NCBI GenBank assembly: GCA_014529385.2
Contig: CM043963.1
Coordinates: forward strand, 71,502,412 to 71,566,411
Origin: Adiantum capillus-veneris
Lineage: Eukaryota > Streptophyta > Polypodiopsida > Polypodiales > Pteridaceae
Length of the DNA stretch: 64,000 bases
Direction of reading: 5' to 3'
Shown here piece by piece: positions 10,179-20,718 of this stretch. The stretch's first letter is position 1. Each line of letters starts with the position of its first letter. The notes beneath the pieces were generated by a model. It did no database searches. It was given only the letters and a program-made list of their open reading frames with translations, and was not told the DNA's origin. The translations under genes and the position numbers were made by a program.

Positions 10179-10776
10179 TTATATTCTATTTATTTGATAA
10201 ATTTTTGGTGATGATCAAATCTCTAACAAATAAAGAGACAAAAGGCAAATATTCATTCAATATACAGAAGGCAAATATTCATTCATATTGATTAAGAAGA
10301 ATTGTTGATACCTAGTATGGTGTTTACTGTTTTGCTTCTTGTTTATGTTGTTCTCTTTATATGTTGTGATTATTCAATCAATTGTTTTGTTGAAATTTAT
10401 TTGATTTAATGAATTGAAGTTGTGTTGGAAGTGTTGGAAAGATATCATGAAACCAATTTTATTAGAGCATGAATTAAAATAAGATAAATATACAAAAGAT
10501 AAAAGAGCATGAGCTATGCAATCAAGAGTGTGTATGCCATAATTTAAGAAATAAAAGTAGCATAAAAGAGGGCAAAAGTGTGTTTTTTACAACTTTTCTC
10601 TAGTGGAGGTTTTGATAGCTTCATTGGCTTCAAAAGGGGATTAAACGTCAATCACCTGGTTCAAATTCTTTTAGAGTACTCTTCTTTCTTGTGGAGGGTC
10701 AAGAAGATGATTCTTGCTAGAAAAGTGCGATGCACAAGAAGACGCAATTGTGGATTTTGTTTCTGTCTTCCTCCTT

Positions 10777-10890
10777 GCATGCATGCACCCAAAATAGAAG
10801 TGGTTGCTTTTCACTTAAAACTCTTTGAATAGTATGTAAATAGAGTTCTATTTATATTGCTTCTTTTGAATGGATTTGTAGAATAAAAAA
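10777..10890. repeat. Dispersed repeat, copy 2
   Basis: Second copy of the 9633-9750 segment. The paired repeats in the order 1-2-2-1 suggest a larger duplication with internal rearrangement. Confidence 0.7.
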
Positions 10891-11231
10891 TTAGCAAAAT
10901 TGATAAAATGTTCAAAAATAGTAATAGTAATAACAATCCTCCCCAATAGAGAAGCAATTTCCCTCAGTTGTAAAAAATTAGAGAAAACTAGGAATCTTCA
11001 AAATTTGTGTGGAGACAAGGCAAACCTCCACACGATATTGTTGAATCAAGTAAATCACTCTAAAAACTTCGCATTGCTCATCATAATAGTTTGAAAAGAG
11101 GAAAGAAAAAAGCTAAGTGCAATCCACATATCAAAATATCTATGAAACCAAAAGAGATATTTGTTAGCGGGCCCTCTAACAAAGACAAGAAGAGCATGAT
11201 AAGAGTAAAAACTAATCACCTTTTACATTGT
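10891..11231. other. No recognisable gene
   Basis: AT-rich, with no ORF of note and no clear repeat. Confidence 0.5.
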
Positions 11232-11430
11232 TCAAAGGGAAAAACCTCAGCCAAGTACTTCTCTAAATGATGCATTAAATGGCTATCAAAGGGAAAACCT
11301 CAGGTCTCAAATACTATAGACTAATGGTCAAAGGGTAAACCTCAACATAAAATTACCATCAAATGAACTATCAAAGGACAAAACTCAGGTATGAATACCA
11401 CAATCATCAGTCAATGGGAGAACCTCGAGT
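11232..11430. repeat. Five spaced copies of an 18-bp word
   Basis: Variants of TCAAAGGGAAAACCTCAG begin at 11232, 11286, 11328, 11371 and 11411 (spacings 54, 42, 43 and 40). The words are much better conserved than the sequence between them. No coding frame spans the array. Confidence 0.8.
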
Positions 11431-11884
11431 AAAGAATAGAAACTTTCAACTTTTAGAAGTTTGATATGCTTCTAGGATACTAGGATGAGAGGGGGAAACC
11501 TCTCTTGCATACACTTGGCGCATTCAAGGCCATAATTCTTATACTTAAGCAAATACTTATGTTGGAACACATGAGAAAACTCATAGAATAGAATATCAGA
11601 GACAATCAAATATCTCAAAATTGAACTTCAAAGTGAGCAAGAAGACACACAGAGAATTCATATAGAGTAAGAAGTAGAGTAATGGACATTGCAAAAATAG
11701 AGTTTTGATTTCATTAATGGACTTACATCCTCCTCCTCCTGACTACATTCCAAAAGCCCACTTGATTGCCCAAAAACTGGACATGTATAGTTTTAAACTA
11801 CTCAACCTAAAAGTAGTTACAATTACTTGGTTCTTGGTATGACAACTATCCAACACAGTAAGATCTGACTAAGTATTATCTAAC

Positions 11885-11955
11885 TTAACAATATCCGACT
11901 CAAAAATATTTGACTTAGCAATATCCAATTTAGCAATATCTGATTAAGTATAAGC
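11885..11955. repeat. Short tandem repeat, period about 15-17 bp
   Basis: Four imperfect units based on CAATATCYRAYTTAG follow each other. Such arrays are common in retroelement untranslated regions, but no element could be assigned. Confidence 0.7.
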
Positions 11956-12334
11956 TTTAAAAACTTCACGCTCAACACTTGGCATGCCCTGGTGGTGGAT
12001 TTCAAAGAAATCCGGCCTAGAATTACATATCCCTTGATCGACACACTAGATAGGATAGAGAGTGCAAAGCAAAGTGCCTGGAGCTTAATCCAAGGTTCAC
12101 AAATACACCTCCTAAAGACCTTACATATACAATCCTATATCATTGTGCTCCTCCTCACACCCAAATGTGAAAATACATGTGCTTCACTTTTTGATAACAT
12201 TCTAAGGCAGTAAACCTCTGAAATAAAGACACATCCAAATCAATTCTATAACATAAAGTAATGGAACCAAGATTCAATGAGAAATCACCTACTCAGGGGA
12301 TTCAAGTGATGATGACAATGAAAAATGTATTGGC

Positions 12335-12736
12335 ATGGAGGATGTAATCCACCAAGTGGGGACACCAAAGATGGAGGAGAAGGAGGTGCAAAAGGAGGTT
12401 GGCCAAAAGAGCCTAGAAGAGCCCCTAGATACTCCTAACCTACCACTAGAGTATACTCATGGAGTGGAAGAAGAAGATGCGTTGCTCAAACTTATGTCAT
12501 TTGCATATGGAAAATGTTGCTATCCTATTTGTGTGGAGAAGCATGCCATACATAACAATGATGTTGTTCATGTTCTTCAAAGCCCACTTGAAGAGGTGGA
12601 TGGTGAGATGAATGAAGAAGAGGATGTGACTGAGTTGTTTTTACGTGATGTGTGCAGAGTTAAGGAAAAAGAATCAAATAAGGAGGAATTTCCTAAAATC
12701 AAATTTACCGAGGAGGAATTTTTGAAAAACATATAG
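12335..12736 (+). CDS. Unidentified acidic ORF
   Basis: An ATG-initiated frame of 133 codons, very rich in Glu and Lys (M-E-E-K-E-V-Q-K-E-V, later E-E-E-D-V-T-E-L-F), with three Cys in the middle. There is no known motif. It lies upstream of a gypsy integrase fragment on the same strand and could be part of that element's linker region, or an unrelated gene piece. Confidence 0.35.
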   Translation: MEDVIHQVGTPKMEEKEVQKEVGQKSLEEPLDTPNLPLEYTHGVEEEDALLKLMSFAYGKCCYPICVEKHAIHNNDVVHVLQSPLEEVDGEMNEEEDVTELFLRDVCRVKEKESNKEEFPKIKFTEEEFLKNI

Positions 12737-12785
12737 GTTCAAGAAGAGTCTCTACTAGAAAAAAATGTACATGAGGAATTGCAAC

Positions 12786-13253
12786 CATTAGGAAAATTTT
12801 GAACTCATTTTTGGGCCTTTTAAGAGTGCCACATCATCAAAGTTGTACAAAAGAAAGCAACCCGGTAGACCCCTCTAAATATTGCTTAGAACCCCATGAT
12901 ATGACCTATCATGGGAAAGTTCTTGAAAAATGGATTCTAAAGAGCCAAGGTCCGAAAAGTTTGGATGACTTCTATGAAAGTTATGCCTTTTTTTTTCAAT
13001 CAGCAGGTTTTGTTACCGTTACGATAATCTAAAATCACCTTTTTCTAGATCTACACGAAGGCAATGTCCGATACATGCATGCTATATATCAATAGATAGC
13101 ATTTGAAGAGTAGATTCTAAATATCCAACCTCCGACAAGTTTGGATCTTATTTGCAAAAAATTTACCGATCCCCACTTTTTGAAAGCTATGCCACATCAA
13201 CAATTCTTACAAGGCCCATTTTTGAGTCCAAACTTTTTCTAATGCAAAAGGTG
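12786..13253. mobile_element. Foldback (MITE-like) element L, copy 1
   Basis: The two ends are inverted copies of each other: left CATTAGGAAAATTTTGAACTC, right in reverse complement CATTAGAAAAAGTTTGGACTC, each continuing into a GGGCCTTnTAAGA block, so the inverted repeat is at least 40 bp. The body of about 380 bp has no transposase. A second copy in opposite orientation lies at 60536-60995. Target duplications could not be fixed. A 77-codon frame inside recurs in both copies but reads out of the terminal repeat and is not a gene. Confidence 0.75.
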
Positions 13254-13726
13254 TTAAGGAACATCAGAAGAGTTTACAAATGTTGATTTTGATGATTGGC
13301 AAATTCAAGCAAAAAATCAAACAATTGTGTCACATATTGCGGATGATCAGGAGAATCAAAATTTTGGTTTTGAATGCTTTAAAGGACACATTTTAATGTC
13401 ACAAGTGGATATCAAGCAAGGATATGTATCATTTGTAGAGAATTTGAACAAGTAGATTGATTATTCTTCCAATCTAAACTGGGATAAATAAGATAAAGGT
13501 CTCATAGATCAAATTGAGCATGAGCGATGTCAAGAGCAATCCTTTGAGGAGTATCAAACATGTTTAAAAGGATTGTGGAGTAGGCAATGATGTTTAAAAT
13601 CAAACCCTGACAATTCAAGTATCTAACAGAAGAATTTACATTAAGACAGATAACATCAGAAGCTGGAGGAAGGTACTAATTATTTAAAGCTTGAAGTTCC
13701 CCATCATTGCATGAGCACTTTATCGA
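13254..13726 (+). other. Decayed gypsy internal sequence
   Basis: No open frame of note, but short coding-like stretches lead into the integrase fragment that follows. It is probably the eroded RNase H to integrase linker. Confidence 0.35.
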
Positions 13727-14060
13727 TTGGGCATTAACAGTGCACTTCGAAGATGTGTGCCAATGAAGGTAAGAATGCAATTTATAACAGAGGCCCACAA
13801 TGGAGATGCACGAGGCCATTTCTCAATTGCCATCACGTATAAGAAGATTCTTCAGGCAATATTGTGGTGGCAAACAATGATGCCTGATGTCAGAACTTTA
13901 TGCAAAAATTGTGACATTTTCCAGAGAATGAGAAGGCCTACAACAACAGACATGACACCTCTAACACTAGTACAACCACTGAGAGTATTCATGAAATGGG
14001 GATTGGACTTCATGGGTCCATTAAAAAAGGTGACTCCTAGAAAGAACCGATATATCGTCA
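13727..14060 (+). pseudogene. Ty3/gypsy integrase N-terminal fragment
   Basis: The frame shows a complete H2C2 zinc-binding module: H-x4-H in E-A-H-N-G-D-A-R-G-H, then after about 29 residues C-x2-C in C-K-N-C. This is followed by K-W-G-L-D-F-M-G-P-L, the standard opening of the gypsy integrase catalytic core with its first Asp. Integrase would insert element cDNA into the chromosome. The rest of the core, including the second Asp and the Glu, is missing; after about residue 112 the frame turns into unrelated sequence. No LTR was recognised for this element. Confidence 0.85.
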
Positions 14061-14450
14061 AAGCAAATTTCAAGCTTAAGTTTAATGGATGTGCATTTTG
14101 AAATTGATGTGGGACAAGTTGTCGTCAATCCAAACATACTTTTGTTGGAAGATGCGTGTTGTCAAGCTAATGAGATAGTAGTGGTGGCTTCTTGCAGGAT
14201 GGTCTCAGATGTGGATGGTGGATTATCAAAATTTGGATTTCCATATGTTGCAGATTTTGGAATTGCTAGTTTTTGAAAAAATAATGTGTTACAAAGTGCA
14301 TAAGACTAAGGGTTTATTGTTTGCGGATCAGATGACGACTTAACATGTTCAAGGAATCTTTTTGGATCATAAGCATCTTATTTACCTTGTTTTTGTGGAT
14401 GTGCAAAATGTTCGGGTGGAATTGACAGTTAGATTAGGTGGAATGTGTCT
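14061..14450. other. No recognisable gene
   Basis: Short open frames only (for example 14085-14276, plus), with no motif. Confidence 0.4.
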
Positions 14451-14456
14451 TTTATA

Positions 14457-14710
14457 AGAGGATAATCTAATTTTAAAAATATGGAGTTGGAATTTTTTTG
14501 ATGTAGTGACAGAAAGGCAACAATACATCAGATCGGTCAATAGTGAAAAGTCGATCAGTTGCAACATGTATGCTAGAATTTGCGAGGATAATCTAGATTT
14601 AAAATTTTGTGGAATGGAAAAAAGGCAGTAATATATCAAATCAGTTGATAGTGAAATGTCAGTGAGCTATGCTCAAATTTGCAGAGCAGTATCTTGTAGA
14701 TGGAAAGTTA
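14457..14710. repeat. Two-copy tandem repeat, period about 125 bp
   Basis: GAGGATAATCTA occurs at about 14457 and 14583, followed in both by TTTAAAA, an AAAGGCA block, ATATATCA or ATACATCA text, and GATAGTGAAA or AATAGTGAAA. The copies are clearly related but diverged. Confidence 0.75.
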
Positions 14711-14842
14711 GTGAATATTCAAAATTTCAAAGAGGATGTTTGTGTGCAATTTTTCACCAAGTTGGAATTGTTTCCTATACTTTATCTTTAAATGCATTCT
14801 CATATGCATCCCTCAATTTCTCACATGATTTTTCTAATTTAC

Positions 14843-15196
14843 TTACCTTCTTCCTACTTCCACTTGACTTTCATCTCTCCCCTTTGTGATCATATAGCCA
14901 CTCATATGCATTCTCCAAGCTCTCTCCAAGTCATCATCAACATCATCTAACTCCTCTAAGGCTCTTTTCATCTTGTTATAGGATGTTTCTTTATGAAATT
15001 TGTGGCTAACATTATGAAATTTTGTGCACAAATCCACCATGCACCACTTCCTATAGGCATCTCCCTTTGAGCACTCATCAATTATGCACAGACAATCATG
15101 CACCTCATGCTTCGTACTCATGAAAACTTCACATTTCGTTTTACCCCCCATGAGGCTCACTTCAATTAAAACATGACAACCATGTTCAACCCTCAA
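14843..15196 (-). CDS. Unidentified ORF, no ATG
   Basis: An open minus-strand frame of about 117 codons. It shows C-E-V-F-M-S-T-K-H-E-V-H-D-C-L-C near residue 22, K-W-C-M-V-D-L-C near residue 50, an acidic D-D-V-D-D-D-L-E stretch near residue 88, then W-R-M-H-M. The Cys/His spacing is not a standard zinc finger. It has no ATG at its left end, so if real it is an internal exon. I do not recognise it. Confidence 0.3.
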   Translation of the reverse strand: MRVEHGCHVLIEVSLMGGKTKCEVFMSTKHEVHDCLCIIDECSKGDAYRKWCMVDLCTKFHNVSHKFHKETSYNKMKRALEELDDVDDDLERAWRMHMSGYMITKGRDESQVEVGRR

Positions 15197-16118
15197 GACT
15201 AGTACACCACACCAATCCGAGACCCATTAAACTCACAAAATGGAGAGCCACGGATGTTGTACTAGGATCCAAAATGTTCACCCAATTGGCTGCTTATATT
15301 GATTGGGATATTTTATCTTAGTTCTATATTTGTATGTTTAAAAAAGTTTAGTAAAAGATATCATTCTTGAGTTTGTTTTCTACGAGATGTTGAATTATCA
15401 ACATCAATCTTTTGTCATTATTGACTCTCCATGGTTACAAAGATCTTCCCCTATTACTCTGCTCCGCTCCTAATCAACCATGATGGCTGAAACCTAGCAT
15501 CTCTGCTGCTCTTGAACTCTCTGCTCCTTGGTCTAACAGTTGCTCCTCAGGGATAAGTTCTTCTTCAACATCATTTGCACCTTGTTCTTAATTAAATGGA
15601 TCAATGTTGCCCGCATGGGCTTGGGCCATTCATAAGATAAAGTGAAAGTACACTCTCGTTGAGCTATGTCCATTATTTGATGAGCTTGGGGAGCATTATA
15701 ACACTCATTTGAGTACTATTTTTCATGATATTGTGAGTGCACATCATGAAGATTATTTAAACACTCATATCCATCCTTGGGCTAGTGGAGCTATGTAGAC
15801 TAAATAACTCTTTGACTTACTTTGATGATTGTAAATTAGCTACCGCGATGAGATAGGATAGTAGGATTTCTTGAGCCACCCATGAGAATTATGGTATACC
15901 TTGTAGTAGATCCTTGTGATGGGATTTATAGGCACATGATTGATATTGCATGTTTGTGATGATTGGATTGCCATATTCTCCATGACATGGACAAGATCCT
16001 ATAGTGAGACAACCACACATAGTCCATAGATGCAGTCTAGACAGACATCTCCTATTGGGTCACCTCCCTAATGTCCACCAAAGAGACATATTTTTCCATA
16101 GAGCACTATAGATTCATT
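15197..16118. other. No recognisable gene
   Basis: No long frame or repeat. Text rich in short ATG, GAT and CAT words resembles the unidentified block at 51022-51915 in flavour, but I could not align the two. Confidence 0.4.
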
Positions 16119-16495
16119 TGTTGGAATTAGGGTTGCATAGAAACACACACAACTTGGAGAAGATGAAGGAAGCTCAAGGCACACAATAGAGAGTGTATTA
16201 CTTAGTGTGCAATGAAAAGATAAGATAGCCCTAGAGTGATGGGCGTATATACAATGCACGGAGGAAAAAACCTCCTAGTGAGGGAAAAAAATGCCGCAAT
16301 GGTACTAAGTGTGTTCACACACATGACTACCATATGTATATGGTAACAAATCCCCCATGGGAGTGATGCCGTGTACGAGATCTAGCACATAAAGTATAGG
16401 GAAGTGCCACGCCTTGTGAGGACATGATCAATCCACAACGGGGAGTAGGCCCTTTGTGGACATGATCAGTCCACAAAGGGGAGTAGGCCCAAAGA
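16119..16495 (-). repeat. 3' LTR of copia element C
   Basis: Plus-strand TGTTGGAATTAGGG (16119) to about GTAGGCCCA (16495). The first 226 bases match 50796-51021, the 5' LTR of the same element, in the same orientation. A 38-bp tandem duplication (16421-16494, GACATGATCA words at 16421 and 16459) lies near the outer U3 end. The left flank is TCATT, but no partner target duplication can be checked because the 5' LTR is truncated. Confidence 0.75.
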
Positions 16496-17990
16496 TTTGC
16501 AAAAAGCTTCAAACTTCTCATTCTCATTCTCATCTTCTCATCTTCGAACTTCTTGCTCAACCATGATATGCATGGACTATTGAGCATGAAACAAAAACCA
16601 CTCACACTCACGTATCAAAACAACCAGGTCAATTTGAGTCCGAAAAAGCATGTAAATCTAGAGGCAATGATTCCCCCTTAAGATAAAACAAGCCAAGATG
16701 TAAAGTGCCACTCAAGTAGTGAAAAATCCTTTTGATAACCTGCCAATGCTTAGACCTTGGGCTATGCATAAATTTGCTGACCTATGAGACTGCAAACTGA
16801 ATATCTGGCCTCATGTTGCATACATAAATAAGGTAGTCAACAACAGTTTGGTAAAGAGTGACATTGGCAGGATCACCAGCATCATGAAGACACAATTTGA
16901 AGCCTGTTTCCATGGGAGTTTCAATAGGCTTGCAATCCTCAAGTACAAACCTATATAACAATGTCTGTATGTAACTTGTTTGCCACAAGGCAATACCACC
17001 ATCACACTGCTTAAAGTGTATGCATGAGTAATGATGCAACATCCCCAAATCTTTCATCTTGAAAGTTGCATTCAAATCAGTCTTAAATCCATCAATATGT
17101 GCCTCATTTGGACCAGTGGTCAACAAATCATCCACATAGAGAACAACAATGAGAAGTACATCACCCTCATGCTTTACATACAATGTGCTTTGTGTTGGAC
17201 AGTTATTACGAAATCCTTGTTTGACCAAATGAGTGTAAGCCTTCTCATACCAAGCACGAGAAGATTGCTTCAATCCATACAAAGCTTTCTTACATTTGCA
17301 CACGTTATCCTTTCTTGACAAAACGGCGAGGTTGCATTACATAAACTTCCTCAAATATGTCACCATTCAATTAAGCAGTAACAATGTCGAACTGATGTAC
17401 ATCCCAACCAAAATGAGCTACCAATGCACATAAAAAATGGACAATAGTCATACAACAAGCGGGAGCAAAAGTCTCTTCATAATCTATGCCCTTTTGTTGT
17501 GCATAACCCTTTGCAACAAGTCGAGCCTTATAGCGATCAATCTCAACATCCGGCTTGCATTTCAACTTGTAAACCCACTTTGTACCAATGGCCTTTTTGC
17601 TGGGAGGCAAATCACAAAAAGTCCATGTGCCAGTTTCTATAAGTGCATTATATTCAGATTGCATGGCAGCCATCCAATTTTTCAAATTTTGTGCTTCATC
17701 AAAAGATAGAGGTTCCTCAACATCACATAAATAAACTAGACACAGCCAAATCATAAAAATCTGATGCATAAGATGCATGGCAAGGACTTGAACGAGTACA
17801 ACTAGACAAAGGTGCATCCAATTTATTGTCACACAAAGTATGCACCAGCCATTTTGGCATACCTCTAGCCTACTCATTCTCAGTCCTTTTGTCATCAAGT
17901 ATATCATGTACATCTGCATCAGTAATAGGGTGATTTGTAACATTTTTAGAAACCCCCATAGGTTGTACATTTGCCTCATTTGAATTTACA
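16496..17990 (-). pseudogene. Copia element C: reverse transcriptase and RNase H start
   Basis: Reading leftward, the RT begins near 17750 (L-K-N-W-M-A-A-M-Q-S-E, then W-V-Y-K-L-K, then R-L-V-A-K-G-Y-A-Q). It runs through K-K-A-L-Y-G-L-K-Q-S to the catalytic L-Y-V-D-D-L-L (about 17130-17150) and the M-R-P-D-I block. An RNase H start (S-G-F-C-F-M-L, then I-S-W-L-S-K-K) appears near 16540-16610 and then runs abruptly into LTR sequence, so most of RNase H is missing. Two or three frame changes and stops break the gene. Its upstream half is at 45057-50496. Confidence 0.85.
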
Positions 17991-18541
17991 ATCGAACTTC
18001 CACCACTGAAAAGAGGCAACAAAGTTTTATAAATGTCTTGTGAGCTTACATTAGTGTCTTTAGTACATGACAACAAGGGCTGAACAGAATCTTCCACAAA
18101 CACAATATTCTGTGAAACCAAGATACGCTTTGTTTGCGGATGATACAAGTTGTAACCTTTACTTTCAGCACTATAATCAACAAAAATGCATTTGACAGCC
18201 TTATTATCCAATTTTTTGTGCTGCATTTGTGGTGCCAAAGCATAAGCCAGACAACCAAAAAAATGCATGTGCTCAATAGAAGGCTTTCTATCATGCCATG
18301 CTTCATAAGGATTCATAGATTTCAAAGCTTTTGTAGGACACCTACTAAGTACATAAGTGGCACACATGATGTCCTCAAGCCAAAACAAATGCAAAAAAGC
18401 TTTTTGACCATACATTGTGCCATTTCCGTGAGAGACTTGTTTTTCCTCTCGACAACTCCATTTTGTTGAGGTGTATACGGAATTGTACCTTGGTGTTTTA
18501 TCCCACAACTAGCCAGAAATGCATTAAATTCATGAGACATA
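17870..18541 (-). pseudogene. Copia element C: integrase C-terminal part
   Basis: Starts abruptly at 18541 with M-S-H-E-F-N-A-F, which in intact copia integrases lies just after the second catalytic Asp. Then come T-P-Q-Q-N-G-V-V-E-R, carrying the catalytic Glu, and the C-terminal P-Y-E-A-W, F-G-C-L-A-Y and G-Y-N-L-Y blocks. The first part of the core, about 80 residues with both catalytic Asp residues, is absent here and is not found at the other half, which stops at 45057. The boundary falls exactly where plus-strand copia D begins. Confidence 0.85.
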
Positions 18542-18542
18542 G

Positions 18543-19112
18543 TCTAATTCTCTCATTAGACAACGTGTCTTGGATAGTAGATTCTGGGGCTTCATTCCAT
18601 GCAACACCACACAAGTCGCATTTCCAAGATTACACCAAAGGTAATTTTGGCTATGTATACTTAGGAGATGATGAAGCTTATGAAATTTTCGGTGAAGGTA
18701 CAGTTTGTGTCAAAACTGCTAACAGAAATGAATGTAATCTTAAAGATGTTAGGCATGTTCCTTCTCTTCACAAGAATTTGATCTCTACAAGACAATTGGA
18801 CGGTGAAGGTCACAACATTGCATTCGAAAACAAACATTGGAAGATCTCAAGGGGGTTTTTGGTGGTTTCTAAAGGAGAAAAGGTTGGTACATTTTACTTG
18901 TGCAATGTTAGCACGAAATCTTCAACTTGTGCAACGGCTATAGAAGTTGATAGTGTGGTGTGGTACTATCGACTTGGGCATATGAGTGCCAAAGGAATAC
19001 AAATCCTTCAATCAAAGAAGCTTCTACCAGGTTTGAAAGAAGTGGACTTAGAGTTTATGAAGATTGTGTTTATGGTAAATAAGAGAGGTAAAATTTCAAA
19101 AAGCAAAAAATG
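18543..19112 (+). pseudogene. Copia element D: protease and pre-integrase region
   Basis: Begins abruptly in the linker before the protease, at a point matching 41286 in its relative E. The protease signature W-I-V-D-S-G-A-S (aspartic protease active site D-S-G) is intact here, whereas E has D-F-G. The gag pre-integrase zinc module follows, with W-Y-Y-R-L-G-H-M and a C-x2-C that is damaged by substitution. The protease would mature the polyprotein. No gag, primer site or 5' LTR of D is present, so D is 5'-truncated against element C. Confidence 0.85.
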
Positions 19113-19440
19113 AAAAAAAAAAAACTTGAATTGGATCATTCTGATGTTTGGGGTTCTACAAGTACACCATCACTTGGTGAATCATTGTATTATATAACGT
19201 TCATAGATGATGCGACTAGAAAAACATGGATTTAACGGTAATGAAGAATAAGTCTAACGTGTTTTCCATATTTCAAAGGTGGAAAGCATTTGTGGAGAAT
19301 GTGGGAAGAAAAGGTACATGTCCAGGCTTGTGGTAAAAGGGTTTTCTCAAAAGAAAGGTATTGACCAATGAAATATTTTCTCCTATTGTAAAAATGAACT
19401 CAATTAAGTAGCCTTGTGACTGCTCATGAGTTAAATCTCC
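19113..19440 (+). pseudogene. Copia element D: integrase remnant with internal deletion
   Basis: Only the first part of the integrase core remains (F-I-D-D-A-T-R-K-T-W, which carries the first catalytic Asp). After W-K-A-F-V-E-N-V (about 19300) the sequence jumps to the RT segment V-V-K-G-F-S-Q-K-K. Roughly the last two thirds of integrase and the start of RT have been lost. Confidence 0.75.
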
Positions 19441-20120
19441 AGTAAATGGATGTAAATACGGCATTCCCTCACGGTGACTTAGAGGAGGAAATTTACATGC
19501 TGCAACCAAAGGGGCATGAAGTAAAGGGTAAGGAGAAAATGGTTTGCAAATTAAAGAAGAGCTTGTATGGTTTAAAGCAAGCATCAAGACAGTGGTACTT
19601 GAAGTTTGATCGATGGATGTTGGATCATGGATTCAGAATCATTGCGTCTACACAAAGAATTTAAGAGATGGGAAGTTCATCATCCTAATGTTGTATGTTG
19701 ATGACATGTTGATTGCAAGTGCTAACATGTAAGACATAAAATACCCAAAAGAGGAGCTGTCTAAATATTTTTCAATGAAAGATTTAGGTGCTGCAAAGAG
19801 GATACTTGGTATGAAGATATCAAGAGACGGGACGAAGAAGAAAATAAATCTATCTCAAGAGGATTACATCAAGAAGGTACTAGAAAGCTTTGCAATGCAA
19901 AATGCAAAAACGGTTTTTACACCTTTGGTTGGTCACTTTTAAACTAACCAAGGATATGTGTCCAAAGACACAAGAGGAGATAGACTATATGTCTAAAGTT
20001 CCATATGCTATAGCGGTAGGTTCTCTTATGTATGCTATGGTTTGGACAAGGCCAGACATTATACATGCAGTGGGAGTTGTAAGTAGGTTCATGGACAGCC
20101 CAGGTAAAGAGTACTAGCAA
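19441..20120 (+). pseudogene. Copia element D: reverse transcriptase
   Basis: Shows [12 protein letters not shown] (first catalytic Asp; the usual residue after F is L), [14 protein letters not shown], then in another frame L-Y-V-D-D-M-L (about 19690-19720) and V-G-S-L-M-Y-A-M-V with R-P-D-I. Frame changes near 19660 and 19940 and a stop at 19730 inactivate it. Confidence 0.88.
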
Positions 20121-20618
20121 GCTGTGAAGTGGATACTTAGGTATCTGAAAAGGACAACAAAAAATGCTTTGTATTTTGGAGGAACTGATATTTTTCTTCA
20201 AGGGTATGGTTGATGCAGATATGGCTGGTGACAAAGATACTCAAAGGAGAACTATTGGCTATGTCTTCATGGTTTGAGGCACAACAATAAGCTGGGCTTC
20301 AAAGCTACAGAAAGTGGTCTCACTTTCTACCATGGAAGCAGAGTATATAGCAATGATAGAGGCAAGCAAAAAAATTTTGTGGCTTCATAGATTCTTAGAA
20401 GAGCTTGGATTCAAACAAGACAGTTGTGTCTTATACAATGATAGCCAAAGCGCTATCCATCTTGCAAAGAACTCGGCCTTTCATTCAAAGACAGAGCACA
20501 TTGAGGTAAAATATCACTTCATACGCACATTTTTGGAAGAGGGACAATTAAAGATAGGAAATGTGCATACAAGTGAAAATCCTGCATACATGTTTACAAA
20601 GGTGGTCAACTAGGAGAA
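20121..20618 (+). pseudogene. Copia element D: RNase H
   Basis: Contains D-A-D-M-A-G-D in a shifted frame (about 20213-20235), then S-T-M-E-A-E-Y-I-A (catalytic Glu), Y-N-D-S-Q-S-A-I-H-L-A-K-N (catalytic Asp) and the closing H-T-S-E-N-P-A-Y-M-F-T-K. One frame change and one stop lie near 20200-20280; the rest is intact. Confidence 0.88.
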
Positions 20619-20718
20619 GTTCAGCTTTTGCTCATCTTCAATCAGCATTCAAGGATAAGAAGCTAGGATGGAAAGTAATCACAGGTTTGGTGTGGAGATC
20701 AGTCTCCAAGTGAAAGCA

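Noticed and set aside
11232..11430. CRISPR-like appearance of spaced 18-bp words
   Set aside because: Words are imperfect, spacing varies, there are no cas genes and the setting is a plant genome.
12799..13032. 77-codon ORF in element L, repeated at 60723-60983
   Set aside because: It reads straight out of the terminal inverted repeat, and both copies are copies of the same non-coding element, so conservation reflects DNA duplication, not coding.
17870..20620. Reading elements C and D as one element or as a head-to-head gene pair
   Set aside because: They are on opposite strands, belong to different copia subfamilies, and each is cut at the junction near 18541.
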